64,000 nt of DNA from Rhodobacteraceae bacterium M382 (GCA_025141015.1 CP081098.1:1990501-2054500); one strand, 5' to 3'. Shown: positions 1 through 8,846, counted from the stretch's first letter. Numbers and translations are program-made. The notes: a model not told the origin generated them from the letters alone.

Positions 1-112
1 ACCGGTCTCTGGAACCTGCGCTGGCAGATGCCAGGTGGGGCACCGTCCAACGCCCGATGATGGCATCACAAATGACGACGACAGAGGTAAACGCGGGCAA
101 TGCGGGGGTCAT
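1..112 (-). CDS. Possible 5' end of a divergent FAD-dependent oxidoreductase (partial)
   Basis: An open frame starts at 112 and runs off the left edge; 37 residues are visible. The N-terminus (VVVI, then AIIG, then HLA) has the spacing of the beta-alpha-beta dinucleotide-binding fold of D-amino-acid/sarcosine-type FAD oxidoreductases, but the first glycines of the usual GGxxxG stretch read Cys-Asp. It would be transcribed divergently from the RpiR-type regulator 105 bp away, a common arrangement for a regulator and its target. With so little sequence it could be a spurious frame or a decayed gene. Confidence 0.3.
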   Translation of the reverse strand, partial: MTPALPAFTSVVVICDAIIGRWTVPHLASASAGSRDR

Positions 113-217
113 GCAATCAATTCCTGTGACAGACCCGCACAGCATGTGCAAAAACAAAGGTCAGTCAATATTGGCAGAAAATAACGTATGTTATGATTCT
201 GGAGAAGCTCAGAGAGG

Positions 218-1114
218 ATGGCGGGCATGGATCCGACGCTGAAAAATCGAACACTCAAAACGCTCAAGGAGGCGCTCCCAACATTGCCCCCACAGTTGCG
301 TCTTGTCGCGAAATACATTGTTGACCATCCGTCTGACTTTGGGCTGGACCCGATCCGCGAAACGGCGCGCAAGTGCGACGTAAGCACATTCACCCTGGTT
401 CGCATGGCGCAGAAGTTGGGGTTTGACGGATATGACGCATTGCGCGAACCATTCCGCCAGGCGCTGGTATCTTCGAATGCGTTTGTCGAGCGCCCGGGGT
501 GGTTGGATGCGCTGCGTGACCGGTCCCAATCCGGGCAGGTTCAGGCAGACGCGGCCGTCAATGCGATGGCGATTGTACAGCGGTCGCTGGAACGGCAACA
601 GCCGGAACAGATGGAACGGGTGGTGCAAATGTTGCTGGGCGCGGATACCGTGTATCTGACGGCGGTGAGGGCCAGCTATGCCATGGCCTATTATTTGCAC
701 TATGTCGGGCGAATGGCCCTGCCATCCCTGGATCTGATCCCACGCCACATGAGCAGCGCCATGGACGAACTGCACTCCGCAGGCGACAGGGATGTGATGA
801 TCGCCATCAGCGTGACGCCTTATTCCCGGGAAACAATCGAGGCCTGCAAATTCGCCCGCAGCCAGGGCGTCAAGCTGGTGATGATTTCCGATAGCGAACT
901 GGTGTCCTCAGAATTTGCGGCTGATGAAACGTTGGTGGCCTCTACACTCTCGACCCATCACTTTGGCTGTTACGCGGGGGTTATGGCGGTCATCGAAAGC
1001 CTGTTGGCCTTGTTGGTCCATCAGGGCGGGGAAACGTCCCGGGATCGAATCAAATCCTACGAGGATCTGCGCACAGGCCAAAGGGCCTATTGGGACGGGC
1101 CAAAAAAACATTAG
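218..1114 (+). CDS. MurR/RpiR family transcriptional regulator
   Basis: The 298-residue product has an N-terminal RpiR-type helix-turn-helix (about residues 10-85, including an FTLVRMAQKLGFDGYDALR-like recognition region) and a C-terminal SIS sugar-isomerase-like domain (about 130-275) that in this family binds phosphosugars or related metabolites. An alternative start 9 bp downstream (227) has an AGAGAGG Shine-Dalgarno at better spacing. The length is normal for the family. It probably regulates the divergent gene at the left edge, but the effector cannot be read from the sequence. Confidence 0.9.
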   Translation: MAGMDPTLKNRTLKTLKEALPTLPPQLRLVAKYIVDHPSDFGLDPIRETARKCDVSTFTLVRMAQKLGFDGYDALREPFRQALVSSNAFVERPGWLDALRDRSQSGQVQADAAVNAMAIVQRSLERQQPEQMERVVQMLLGADTVYLTAVRASYAMAYYLHYVGRMALPSLDLIPRHMSSAMDELHSAGDRDVMIAISVTPYSRETIEACKFARSQGVKLVMISDSELVSSEFAADETLVASTLSTHHFGCYAGVMAVIESLLALLVHQGGETSRDRIKSYEDLRTGQRAYWDGPKKH

Positions 1115-1118
1115 TTTT

Positions 1119-1142
1119 TTACACACTAAGTTACACACTAAG
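1119..1142. repeat. 12-bp perfect tandem direct repeat
   Basis: TTACACACTAAG occurs twice head to tail (1119-1130 and 1131-1142), starting 5 bp after the regulator's stop codon. It could be an operator-like site for the downstream porin promoter or a replication-slippage duplication. Nothing in the sequence decides between these. Confidence 0.6.
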
Positions 1143-1464
1143 AATGTGCTCGACACGGGACAGTCCGGTTTGGGGTAAGCGCGTGTATTGAATGTGAATT
1201 TCAAGAGGGTGAGCTACCCGGTTGTGATGGGGCCGGTATGTGGCTGGTGCATTGCCAATGGGGTGTTTTTCGTTTGGGAGATCTGAACGGGAAATTCCGT
1301 GCTATCCTTAGGGCATTGAAGTGAAAGGATTCCATGCGCATTTTCGTTGGCGCAGTGTGGCAAATATGCTCTTACCGCGGTCCCGGCGTGATGCCGTTGA
1401 TTGGAAGTCCGTGCTGTGGTTCCCATTTTGCAAATGTCGAAACATTTAATGCGTTGGGCAAAAC
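1143..1464. other. Gene-free leader of the porin gene
   Basis: About 320 bp without a credible coding frame separate the regulator from the porin. A long untranslated leader is common for outer-membrane porin genes, where trans-acting small RNAs often act. I found no convincing sigma-70 hexamer pair and no strong hairpin. Confidence 0.4.
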
Positions 1465-2568
1465 ATGACGAACGTTTTCAAAATCTCCTCTGTTGTGGCT
1501 GCATTGGGCGCTGTTGCGGCTGTGCCTGCATCCGCCGAAATGAAATACGACAATGGTTCCGGCGGATCGGTGCTGTTGTATGGACAGCTGAGCCCAGCAT
1601 ATGTCTGGGTGGACGACGGCGTTTCCACCTATTCGAACCTGGTGGACAATGGACATTCCAACAGCCGGGTTGGCCTGTGGGTGACCCAGCCAGTGGGGCA
1701 GGACACCTTTACCTTCAACTTTGAAACCGCGCTGGGGCTGCGACAGTCGTTTGCGGTCAGCCAGAATTTCACCCCACAAGGCGTGAACTGGAGCAGGGCT
1801 TTCCTGCGCAAAATCGATTTTGCCTATAACTCCGACCAATACGGCAAGGTTTCGTTTGGTCTGGGCAGCATGGCCACCGATGGCATCGCCGAGAGTGACT
1901 TTGGCGGCACCGGCATGGCGTTGTACAACGGCATTGGGGATGCGGCTGGTGCGTTCCGTTTCCAACCTGTTTCGGGGGTCGGGGCAACCGTGCCAATCGG
2001 CACGGTAACCGCCAGCTTGGATGGTGGGCGCCGCGGACGTGTCCGGTATGATACGCCGGAATTCAACGGCTTCCGCGTGGCGGTTGCTGCGGGTACCGAA
2101 GTTCTGTTGGCCAATGACGATGATTTTTATGACATTGCGTTGCGTTATCGCACTGACGTCGGAACGGCCAAGTTCAAGGGCGGTTTCGGGTGGTCTCGCC
2201 GGGTGCGTAATGGCGTGAACCGGGACAATACCGTGGGGTCGATGGCGTTGGAATTGCAATCCGGCCTGAATTTTGCCGTTGCGGCGGGCAGCCGCCATGG
2301 CGGCGGCGACTATACCTATGGCAAGATCGGCTATAATGCCAACTGGATCTCTGCCGGGCAGACGTCATTGGGCATCGACTATTATGACGGGAATGATTTC
2401 CTGGTGGGCGGGTCGTCGTCAGGTGCCATGGGGATCGCCATTCAGCAAAAAATCGACCGCATCAATACCGAGGTTTACATGGGGTATCGCACCTATGAGC
2501 TGAACGACACCGCAACCGTTTATCACGATATCGATTCCCTGATTGTCGGCGCGCGCTGGAAATTCTGA
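1465..2568 (+). CDS. Outer-membrane porin (Rhodobacterales Porin_4 type)
   Basis: The 367-residue protein has a cleavable signal peptide (about residues 1-24, ending near ASA-E) followed by alternating hydrophobic/polar beta-strand sequence with many Gly and aromatic residues. It ends in a terminal Phe (GARWKF), the usual BAM-recognised last strand of trimeric porins. It should form a general diffusion channel in the outer membrane. It sits alone, after a long leader and before its own terminator. Substrate preference cannot be predicted. Confidence 0.88.
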   Translation: MTNVFKISSVVAALGAVAAVPASAEMKYDNGSGGSVLLYGQLSPAYVWVDDGVSTYSNLVDNGHSNSRVGLWVTQPVGQDTFTFNFETALGLRQSFAVSQNFTPQGVNWSRAFLRKIDFAYNSDQYGKVSFGLGSMATDGIAESDFGGTGMALYNGIGDAAGAFRFQPVSGVGATVPIGTVTASLDGGRRGRVRYDTPEFNGFRVAVAAGTEVLLANDDDFYDIALRYRTDVGTAKFKGGFGWSRRVRNGVNRDNTVGSMALELQSGLNFAVAAGSRHGGGDYTYGKIGYNANWISAGQTSLGIDYYDGNDFLVGGSSSGAMGIAIQQKIDRINTEVYMGYRTYELNDTATVYHDIDSLIVGARWKF

Positions 2569-2598
2569 ACCGACCCGACAAATCAATCCGTCATGCAG

Positions 2599-2632
2599 CG
2601 CGCCCCGAATTGGGGCGCGTTTGTCGTTTTGG
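2599..2632 (+). terminator. Intrinsic terminator of the porin gene
   Basis: The arms CGCGCCCC (2599-2606) and GGGGCGCG (2612-2619) enclose a 5-nt loop and are followed by a T-rich tract, 30 bp after the porin stop codon. Confidence 0.85.
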
Positions 2633-2779
2633 ACCGGGCAGGCGGGCAGGAATCGCGTCTGTGGGGCCGGGTTGGGCGGCAATGCCTCTTGCACCTGAGG
2701 GCGTGGACCAATAGAAGGCCTCAAATTGTCCGGGGGCGAAGTCTGCGCGCTTGCCCCGAATCTCTTATGGGGAATGAAG

Positions 2780-4114
2780 ATGCAGGTTACCGAGACGCTG
2801 AACGAAGGTCTGAAGCGCGGCTATAACATCACTGTTACTGCTGATGAGCTGAACGCCAAAGTCAATGAAAAGCTGGCCGAAGCCCAGCCCGAAGTCGAAA
2901 TGAAAGGCTTCCGCAAAGGCAAGGTGCCGATGGCGCTGCTGAAAAAGCAGTTCGGTCAGCGTCTGCTGGGCGAAGCCATGCAGGAAACCATCGACGGCGC
3001 GATGAACCAGCACTTTGAGGACAGCGGCGACCGTCCGGCACTGCAGCCCAAAGTCGAAATGGTTGACGGCGACGACTGGAAAGAGGGCGACGACGTCAAG
3101 GTCGAAATGTCCTATGAAGCGCTGCCTGCGATCCCCGACGTCGACCTGGCGTCGATCTCGCTCGAGAAAATGGTTGTCAAAGCTGACGACGCAGCCGTTG
3201 ACGAAGCGCTGGCCAACCTGGCCGAAACCGCGCAGGATTTCAAAGCCCGCCGCAAAGGTTCCAAAGCCAAGGATGGCGACCAGGTTGTCATGGATTTCGT
3301 CGGCAAGGTTGACGGCGAAGCATTCGATGGGGGATCTGCCGAAGATTACCCGCTGGTTCTGGGGTCCAATTCCTTCATCCCCGGCTTTGAAGAGCAGCTG
3401 GTTGGCGTGAAGACCGAGGAAGAAAAAGACTGCACCGTTTCTTTCCCCGAAGATTACCAGGCCGAGCATCTGGCCGGTAAAGAAGCCGTGTTCACCTGCA
3501 CCATCAAAGAGGTGAAGGAACCGGTTGCTGCCGAGATCAATGACGAAATGGCCACCAAATTCGGTGCCGAAGATCTGGACGGCCTGAAAGGTCAGATCCG
3601 TGAGCGTCTGGAAGCGGAATATGCAGGTGCATCGCGCGCCGTCATGAAGCGTGGTCTGCTCGACGCGCTGGACGGTCTGGTGTCCTTCGATCTGCCTCCG
3701 TCGCTGGTCGAAGCCGAAGCCGGTCAGATCGCGCACCAGTTGTGGCACGAGGAAAACCCTGATGTTCAGGGCCACGACCACCCCGAGATCGAAGCCTCTG
3801 ACGAGCACAACAAGCTGGCCGAACGCCGCGTGCGTCTGGGCCTGCTGCTCGCCGAGCTGGGACAGAAAGCCGAAGTCGAAGTGACCGACGCCGAGATGAC
3901 CCAGGCGATCATGAACCAGGCACGTCAGTACCCGGGCCAGGAGCGTCAGTTCTTTGAGTTCATCCAGCAGAACGCCCAGATGCAACAGCAGATGCGCGCG
4001 CCGATCTTTGAAGACAAAGTCGTCGACTATGTCTTTGAACTGGCTCAGGTGACCGACAAGGAAGTGTCCAAGGACGATCTGCAAAAGGCAGTTGAATCCC
4101 TGGAAGACGAATAA
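2780..4114 (+). CDS. tig: Trigger factor (ribosome-associated chaperone / PPIase)
   Basis: The 444-residue protein matches trigger factor in length and order: an N-terminal ribosome-binding domain with the GFRKGKVP signature (about residues 44-51 in the family loop), a central FKBP-type peptidyl-prolyl isomerase domain (about 160-250, with a VVMDFVG core), and a C-terminal chaperone domain. It binds the ribosome exit tunnel and shields nascent chains. I chose ATG 2780 because the family begins MQVTETL; a frame extension to TTG 2726 and ATG 2774 exist but add no family sequence. It is flanked by terminators, so probably monocistronic. Confidence 0.96.
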   Translation: MQVTETLNEGLKRGYNITVTADELNAKVNEKLAEAQPEVEMKGFRKGKVPMALLKKQFGQRLLGEAMQETIDGAMNQHFEDSGDRPALQPKVEMVDGDDWKEGDDVKVEMSYEALPAIPDVDLASISLEKMVVKADDAAVDEALANLAETAQDFKARRKGSKAKDGDQVVMDFVGKVDGEAFDGGSAEDYPLVLGSNSFIPGFEEQLVGVKTEEEKDCTVSFPEDYQAEHLAGKEAVFTCTIKEVKEPVAAEINDEMATKFGAEDLDGLKGQIRERLEAEYAGASRAVMKRGLLDALDGLVSFDLPPSLVEAEAGQIAHQLWHEENPDVQGHDHPEIEASDEHNKLAERRVRLGLLLAELGQKAEVEVTDAEMTQAIMNQARQYPGQERQFFEFIQQNAQMQQQMRAPIFEDKVVDYVFELAQVTDKEVSKDDLQKAVESLEDE

Positions 4115-4151
4115 CTGTCAGGGCCCCATGGGTCTGTGCCAGAGAGACAAG

Positions 4152-4183
4152 CGGGGTCGCCTTTTGGGCGGCCCCGTTTTTTG
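4152..4183 (+). terminator. Intrinsic terminator of tig
   Basis: The stem CGGGGTCGCC (4152-4161) with GGCGGCCCCG (4167-4176) has one mismatch and is followed by a run of Ts, about 40 bp after tig. Confidence 0.88.
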
Positions 4184-4317
4184 TTATGACATCCATTGCG
4201 CGAATTGGGGGAGGTAGCTCCAGCACGGGTTCCCCGATAACCTTTTCCCAATGATTTTCCCGGCGACTTTTGTAGATGTCATGTTAGCCTGATCCTGTGA
4301 TCTTCAGGGAGGGACAC

Positions 4318-5010
4318 ATGACAAAGAAATTATTGGCTGAATTTATTGGTACGTTTTGGCTGGTTCTTGGCGGGTGCGGCAGCGCCGTGCTGGCCGCAGG
4401 TGTTGCGGACGTGGGGATCGGTTGGTTGGGGGTCAGCCTGGCCTTTGGTCTGACAGTCATGACCATGGCCTTTACCGTCGGGCATATTTCGGGCGGACAT
4501 TTCAACCCGGCTGTGACTTTGGGTCTGGTGATAGGCGGTCGTCATGATGCCAAAGAGCTGGTGCCGTATTGGGTCGCACAGGTTGTTGGCGCGGTTGCTG
4601 CTGCTGTGGTGCTGTATGTCATTGCCATGGGACAGGCCGATGCCACAGGCGTTGGGGGATTTGCGTCAAATGGCTATGGTGCCGCGTCCCCACAGGGATA
4701 TTCGATGACGGCAGGTCTGTTGACGGAAATCGTCATGACCGCGGTGTTCCTGATCATCATCCTGGGGGCAACGTCATCAGGCGCACCGGCGGGGTTTGCA
4801 CCGATCGCCATTGGGCTCGGGTTGACCTTGATCCACCTTATTTCGATTCCGGTGACGAATACGTCTGTGAACCCGGCACGGTCCACTGGCGTGGCGTTGT
4901 TTGCCGATGGTCCGGCGATGGCGCAGCTGTGGCTGTTCTGGGTTGCACCACTGATCGGCGCAGCCGTGGGGGCGATCATCTGGAAGGCTCTGTCGACGAC
5001 TGGCGACTGA
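4318..5010 (+). CDS. aqpZ: Aquaporin Z water channel
   Basis: The 230-residue protein has six predicted membrane helices and the two half-helix NPA motifs (residues 63-65 and 185-187). His173 and Arg188 fit the narrow water-selective aromatic/arginine filter of AqpZ rather than a glycerol facilitator. Length matches E. coli AqpZ (231). The start at 4318 follows an AGGGAGGG Shine-Dalgarno; an in-frame ATG at 4297 adds 7 residues not seen in the family. It acts in the inner membrane in osmotic water flow and converges on the lytic transglycosylase gene. Confidence 0.93.
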   Translation: MTKKLLAEFIGTFWLVLGGCGSAVLAAGVADVGIGWLGVSLAFGLTVMTMAFTVGHISGGHFNPAVTLGLVIGGRHDAKELVPYWVAQVVGAVAAAVVLYVIAMGQADATGVGGFASNGYGAASPQGYSMTAGLLTEIVMTAVFLIIILGATSSGAPAGFAPIAIGLGLTLIHLISIPVTNTSVNPARSTGVALFADGPAMAQLWLFWVAPLIGAAVGAIIWKALSTTGD

Positions 5011-5019
5011 TCGCCCGAT

Positions 5020-5065
5020 AAAAAAGCAAGGCAACCGGTGTTATTGTATCAACGCGGTTGCCTTG
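5020..5065 (-). terminator. Intrinsic terminator with its first arm inside the transglycosylase gene
   Basis: The 11-bp perfect inverted repeat CAAGGCAACCG (5027-5037) / CGGTTGCCTTG (5055-5065) straddles the stop codon of the minus-strand gene; six minus-strand Ts (5020-5025) follow. The upstream arm encodes the last residues of that protein. A weaker role for aqpZ on the opposite strand is possible. Confidence 0.8.
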
Positions 5066-5511
5066 AGCATCCCGCGGCGTTTGGCTTCATAATAGTAGCC
5101 GCGGGCATACCAGCTGACGGCAGTGTCGTAATTGCCGTCCGAGAGCAGCCAGGCACCGCGCAGGTATTTGACGGCGAATTGCAGGTTGGTGTCTGCGTCC
5201 AGAAGATCGCTGGCCTGACCTTTGAACCCCATGCTGCGCGCAGTTGCGGGCAGGATTTGCATCAGGCCGTAATAGGGACCGTTGCGGGCCCAGGGGCGGT
5301 GCGTGCTTTCGCGGATCACGACCTTGTGGACCAGGGCACGGGGCACCTCATAGTGGTCGGCCCATTTGTTGATCAGCCGTCTCAATTCCGGGGTTTCGTT
5401 CGGATACAACGGGGGCTCGGTCGGGGCGGCGCTTTGGGATCGTTTGCCCCGTCGGCCGCATGCCGAAAGTACAGCGGCTGAAGAGAGTATCAGAAAAGCG
5501 CGACGGTGCAT
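5041..5511 (-). CDS. Lytic transglycosylase lipoprotein (SLT domain)
   Basis: The 156-residue protein has a signal sequence with a lipobox (LSAC, Cys18), so it should be anchored to a membrane facing the periplasm. An SLT domain follows (about residues 50-150) with the RES catalytic glutamate motif (Glu68), a GLMQI motif and a YARGYYYEA-like end. It should cleave the glycan strand of peptidoglycan to 1,6-anhydro products. I chose the start at 5511 because it gives the lipoprotein signal; the frame is open further upstream without family sequence. It is short for the family, essentially the catalytic core only. Confidence 0.88.
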   Translation of the reverse strand: MHRRAFLILSSAAVLSACGRRGKRSQSAAPTEPPLYPNETPELRRLINKWADHYEVPRALVHKVVIRESTHRPWARNGPYYGLMQILPATARSMGFKGQASDLLDADTNLQFAVKYLRGAWLLSDGNYDTAVSWYARGYYYEAKRRGMLKATALIQ

Positions 5512-5847
5512 TGGACAGAGCCTCGGTTTGATGGAATTGAGGCCACAGTACGCAGGACCTGGACGCTGACAAGGGGGCTGTCGTTTATGAGCGGAGGACT
5601 TCCGATGGTGGCACGGGGGCTGAACGGGGCGGCGATTGTCATGCAATCCACGGTACAATCCATTGCGCAACCCGCTGTGCAGGACATGTTTGCATCCATC
5701 AGGTTTGACCCCTGATTTTATTGGGTTTGATATCAAAAGAGCGCCGAAGGTATCAAAGCCACTGAAATACTCTCGTCCTAACCTGTTGAGTTGTGGACAT
5801 GGGTTGTTGAGGGGCATCAAGCCTGGGGAAAGCAATCAGGACACATG
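5512..5847. other. 336-bp region without a gene
   Basis: Lies between the 5' end of the transglycosylase gene and the terminator of the ribosomal operon. No frame has a convincing start or family sequence. It must contain the transglycosylase promoter, but no clear hexamer pair stands out. Confidence 0.4.
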
Positions 5848-5878
5848 AAAAAGGCCGCACCCCCTGGAGGGCGCGGCC
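5848..5878 (-). terminator. Intrinsic terminator of the rpsF-rpsR-rplI operon
   Basis: GGCCGC (5853-5858) pairs with GCGGCC (5873-5878), with additional pairing inside; on the minus strand it is followed by five Ts (5852-5848). It lies 25 bp after the rplI stop codon. Confidence 0.85.
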
Positions 5879-5903
5879 AATTCTGTAAAAACCAGTGTCT
5901 GGA

Positions 5904-6506
5904 TCAGACGTTGGTTTCTTCGGCGTCTGCCGGTGCGTCGTCTTCGTCCGCTGCGGACCCGATATCGTCAAACAGTTCAGCGATTTCGAATTCGGCGCGG
6001 GCTTCTTCTTCGGCAGCCAGCTCCTGGATGGACTTGCCCGATGCCTGCAGTTCGGCTTCTTCGGCCGAACGGGCAACGTTCATTTCGATCTCGACTTCGA
6101 CTTCGGGGTGCAGTTTGACGGCAACAGCGTGCAGACCCAGGTCTTTGATCGGTTTGATCAGGGCAACCTGTTTCTTGTCGACAGTGAACCCGGCTTCGGT
6201 GGCAGCTTCGGCAGCGTCCCGTGGGGTGACAGACCCGTACAGGGCACCTGCGTCCGACGCGGACCGAATCACGATGAACTGCTGACCGTTCAGCTTGTCA
6301 CCCATGGCTTCGGCTTCTGCCTTGGTTTCCAGGTTGTGGGCTTCCAGCTGTGCTTTCTGGGTTTCAAAGTGGGCAATGTTCGCTTTGGATGCGATCAATG
6401 CTTTGCTTTGGGGCAGCAGAAAGTTGCGGGCGTAACCGGCTTTGACGTCAACGACGTCGCCCATCTGGCCCAGCTTTGCGACGCGTTCAAGAAGGATAAC
6501 TTGCAT
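5904..6506 (-). CDS. rplI: 50S ribosomal protein L9
   Basis: The 200-residue protein begins MQVILLERV and carries the L9 N-terminal signature ([13 protein letters not shown], about residues 24-36), the long connecting helix and the C-terminal rRNA-binding domain. A Glu/Asp/Ala-rich extension of about 50 residues follows, common in Rhodobacterales and absent from the ~150-residue E. coli protein. L9 binds 23S rRNA near the L1 stalk and supports reading-frame maintenance. Last gene of the rpsF-rpsR-rplI operon. Confidence 0.96.
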   Translation of the reverse strand: MQVILLERVAKLGQMGDVVDVKAGYARNFLLPQSKALIASKANIAHFETQKAQLEAHNLETKAEAEAMGDKLNGQQFIVIRSASDAGALYGSVTPRDAAEAATEAGFTVDKKQVALIKPIKDLGLHAVAVKLHPEVEVEIEMNVARSAEEAELQASGKSIQELAAEEEARAEFEIAELFDDIGSAADEDDAPADAEETNV

Positions 6507-6518
6507 ATCAGTTTCTCC

Positions 6519-6746
6519 TTACTTCACAGCATAGGGCAGCAGGGCGAGGAAGCGGGCACGTTTGATGGCACGGGCCAGTTCACGCTGCTTCTTTGCCGAG
6601 ACGGCGGTGATGCGCGACGGCACGATTTTGCCACGCTCAGAGATGTAGCGCTGCAACAGACGTGTGTCTTTGTAGTCGATCTTCGGCGCGTTGTCGCCCG
6701 AGAAGGGGCAGACTTTGCGGCGACGGAAAAATGGTTTTGCGGCCAT
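6519..6746 (-). CDS. rpsR: 30S ribosomal protein S18
   Basis: The 75-residue protein has the S18 core ([19 protein letters not shown], about residues 23-41, then the basic [18 protein letters not shown] segment). It binds 16S rRNA in the platform as a heterodimer with S6, whose gene lies just upstream in the same operon. A single Cys in VCPFSG is all that remains of the zinc-site region, so this is probably the zinc-independent form. Confidence 0.97.
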   Translation of the reverse strand: MAAKPFFRRRKVCPFSGDNAPKIDYKDTRLLQRYISERGKIVPSRITAVSAKKQRELARAIKRARFLALLPYAVK

Positions 6747-6774
6747 GATTTAGCGTCCTTTGTTAAGGCTGAGA

Positions 6775-7128
6775 TCAGCGGCGCTCGCGACGGTTGTCGC
6801 GTTCGTCACGTTTCTGCATCTGGACCGAAGGCCCTTCGGCGTGCTCGTCGACCTTGATGGTCAGAACGCGCATCACGTCGTCATGCAGGCGCATCAGGCG
6901 TTCCATTTCCTGAATCGCCGGCGCAGGTGCGTCGGTTTTCAGAAAGGCGTAATGGCCCTTGCGGTTTTTGTTGATCTTGTAGGCCATCGTCTTGACGCCC
7001 CAGTACTCGCTTTCGACGACGCTTCCGCCGTTGTCAGCCAGAACGGCACCAAAGTGTTCGACGAGGCTTTCCGCCTGCGCGTTGGACAAATCCTGGCGCG
7101 CGATCATGACATGCTCATAGAACGGCAT
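6775..7128 (-). CDS. rpsF: 30S ribosomal protein S6
   Basis: The 117-residue protein starts MPFYEHV after an AGGAG Shine-Dalgarno 6 nt upstream. It has the S6 ferredoxin-like fold sequence (MIARQDLS; WGVKTMAYKINKNRKGHY at about 43-60; RHDDVMRVLTIKV-like end) and a charged C-terminal tail. The frame is open to 7446, but that upstream part lacks family sequence. First gene of the operon; the S6-S18 pair is a known autoregulator of this operon in many bacteria. Confidence 0.96.
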   Translation of the reverse strand: MPFYEHVMIARQDLSNAQAESLVEHFGAVLADNGGSVVESEYWGVKTMAYKINKNRKGHYAFLKTDAPAPAIQEMERLMRLHDDVMRVLTIKVDEHAEGPSVQMQKRDERDNRRERR

Positions 7129-7176
7129 GTGTTCTCCTGTTTCTGTCGAGGCGCATTTCAAAGGCGAGGTCCTGAC

Positions 7177-7229
7177 CCTTCCGCGACCCCACCACGAGAG
7201 ACTGCGCGGTTCAATAAAACTGCGGAAGG
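7177..7229 (-). promoter_or_regulatory. Candidate structured leader of the S6 operon
   Basis: In the 5' untranslated region of rpsF, 8-bp arms CCTTCCGC and GCGGAAGG (7177-7184 and 7222-7229) can pair around a 37-nt insert containing an ACCGCG stretch. An S6:S18-binding leader with a conserved CCG bulge is known in other bacteria. The match here is by position and rough shape only. Confidence 0.35.
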
Positions 7230-7237
7230 CGAGGGTC

Positions 7238-7265
7238 CATATACAGGGTTTGCGTGCAGGAGCAA
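7238..7265 (-). promoter_or_regulatory. Sigma-70-type promoter for rpsF-rpsR-rplI
   Basis: On the minus strand, TTGCTC (7265-7260) and TATATG (7243-7238) are separated by 16 bp, with a TG just before the -10 element. It lies about 110 bp upstream of the rpsF start. Confidence 0.55.
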
Positions 7266-7505
7266 GGGGGCAGGGTCCGTTTGTGCCCGCACACTCGACG
7301 AAAGACTGGCAGAAACACTGGCGGGAACAAATGCGGTGCAGGTTGGCGTTGCACGTTTGAGTTGTGGTTTGAAAAAGAACGTGCCCGGACAATTTCAATG
7401 TCCTGCCCCATTTTCGACACTTAACACACCCAGATTTGGTTAACACAGCTTAAACGCGCCGATGCCAACGTGAGGCAGGCGCTCTATTATCAAAGGTCAA
7501 ATGCG

Positions 7506-8036
7506 ATGGCAGCGCTCGATACATCAGCACGGATCCCCGGCGACGCTCGGGCTTCGTCCCGCGGTATTTTTGATGATGCCATCCCCTTGATCTTCAACTT
7601 TAAACCGGATGTCACCTTTCAGTCGATTTTCCTGCGTGTTCTGGGAACGGCGCTGGTGCTGAGTTCGGCCATCATGTGGATCATTCCCGGCGCTTCGGGG
7701 GATGCGCAGATGGTGTTGATGAAGCTGGGAATGTCGGTGTTCATGCTGTTTTGTGGTCTGGCCGTGTCGATGATGAACCATCCGGATGCCCGCCCCGACG
7801 CCTATTTCGACCCGATCCGACGCGAAGTCCGTGTGCTGCAGAAAAGCAACCGGGGGCGTCCTCAGACCGTTCTGCGCCGCAGCTATGACTCGTTGGGGGC
7901 CGTGCGGTTCCAGGACAAAACTGTCGAGCTGACAGATATGGATGGGTCGATCCTGATGCGGTTGTCGCTGAGTTCGGCCGAAGAACGCCACGCCTTGCGG
8001 TCACAGCTGACCGGAGTGGTTCCGATCACCAGCTGA
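7506..8036 (+). CDS. Hypothetical inner-membrane protein
   Basis: The 176-residue product (from ATG 7506) is not a family I recognise. Two hydrophobic segments (about residues 43-65 and 74-92) form a short helical hairpin, followed by a soluble C-terminal domain of about 80 residues (RREVRVLQKS, then VELTDMDGSILMRLSLSS) that resembles a small beta-rich PH-like fold. The region following the gene has a hairpin that may terminate it. Divergent from the S6 operon. An upstream ATG at 7470 is possible but less well placed. Confidence 0.7.
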   Translation: MAALDTSARIPGDARASSRGIFDDAIPLIFNFKPDVTFQSIFLRVLGTALVLSSAIMWIIPGASGDAQMVLMKLGMSVFMLFCGLAVSMMNHPDARPDAYFDPIRREVRVLQKSNRGRPQTVLRRSYDSLGAVRFQDKTVELTDMDGSILMRLSLSSAEERHALRSQLTGVVPITS

Positions 8037-8067
8037 GCAGTGCCCAAACTGATATAAACGTTTTGCC

Positions 8068-8094
8068 AAGCCCGGTCCGTCGCCGGGCTTGTGT
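8068..8094 (+). terminator. Hairpin after the membrane-protein gene
   Basis: AAGCCCGG (8068-8075) and CCGGGCTT (8083-8090) enclose a 7-nt loop. The following tract is only moderately T-rich (TTGTGTTCG), so termination may be partial. Confidence 0.55.
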
Positions 8095-8202
8095 TCGTGT
8101 GTTCACAGATGCTGTTGGAAATCAAACACAACGTTGAATTGCTGATCGTGTATTCTGCCCCACATGTCACTGATACATGTTCAACACGGAGACTCCCCTG
8201 TC

Positions 8203-8778
8203 ATGAAATCCATTCTGTTTGCCGCCGCTCTTGCCACTGCTGGTGCCACCGCCGCAGTCGCTGCACCTGAAAAATACGTTCTGGACAGCAGCCACAGCCA
8301 GGTTGTGTTCAACTATAACCATCTGGGGTTCTCGACCACCTATGGGATGTTTTCCGGTTTTGCCGGGGAAATCATGTTTGATGCGGAAAATCCCGCAGGT
8401 TCGAGCGTTTCCGTTTCGATGCCGGCCCGTTCGATGCTGACGGGGTGGCAGGAACGGTTTGACCACTTCATGTCCAAGGACTTCTTTGGCGCAGGTGACG
8501 CGGAAATGGTGACGTTCAAATCGACCGGCATCAAAGTAACAGGTGACACGACCGCCGATATCACCGGCGATCTGACGTTGAATGGGGTGACCAAACCCGT
8601 GGTTCTGAATGCCAACCTGAACCAGGCGGGTGATCACCCGATGGCGGGCAAGCCCTGGGCCGGATTTGACGCGACCACATCGGTGTTGCGGTCGGATTTT
8701 GATCTGGGCAAATTCGCTCCCTTTGTCAGCGACGAAGTTCAGATCATGATCTCGATCGAGGCCATGAAAGCCGACTAA
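8203..8778 (+). CDS. Periplasmic YceI family protein
   Basis: The 191-residue protein has a signal peptide (residues 1-21, AVAA cleavage) and a full YceI lipocalin-like domain (YVLDSSHSQVVFNYNHLGFS at the N-terminus, LTLNGVTKPVVLNA near residues 127-141). The family binds isoprenoid or similar hydrophobic ligands in a beta-barrel. An in-frame ATG at 8164 would precede the signal peptide, so I chose 8203. It converges on a second YceI domain carried by the b561 fusion next door. Confidence 0.9.
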   Translation: MKSILFAAALATAGATAAVAAPEKYVLDSSHSQVVFNYNHLGFSTTYGMFSGFAGEIMFDAENPAGSSVSVSMPARSMLTGWQERFDHFMSKDFFGAGDAEMVTFKSTGIKVTGDTTADITGDLTLNGVTKPVVLNANLNQAGDHPMAGKPWAGFDATTSVLRSDFDLGKFAPFVSDEVQIMISIEAMKAD

Positions 8779-8808
8779 AGCCTGGCTCTGAAGGAGCTGG
8801 AAGGCAAA

Positions 8809-8846
8809 GAAAAGCGCCGGGTCCGTGAGGATCCGGCGCTTTTTTG
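8809..8846. terminator. Bidirectional intrinsic terminator between the two YceI genes
   Basis: AAAGCGCCGG (8811-8820) pairs with CCGGCGCTTT (8833-8842), with A-rich and T-rich flanks on either side, so it can act on both convergent genes. Confidence 0.88.

Noticed and set aside
2765-4084. 439-codon open frame antisense to tig
   Set aside because: It mirrors the trigger factor codons, has no family sequence or Shine-Dalgarno, and is explained by GC-rich third positions.
5512-5847. N-terminal extension of the transglycosylase to 5835
   Set aside because: The extra sequence is Pro/Arg/His-rich without family similarity, and the lipoprotein signal begins at 5511.
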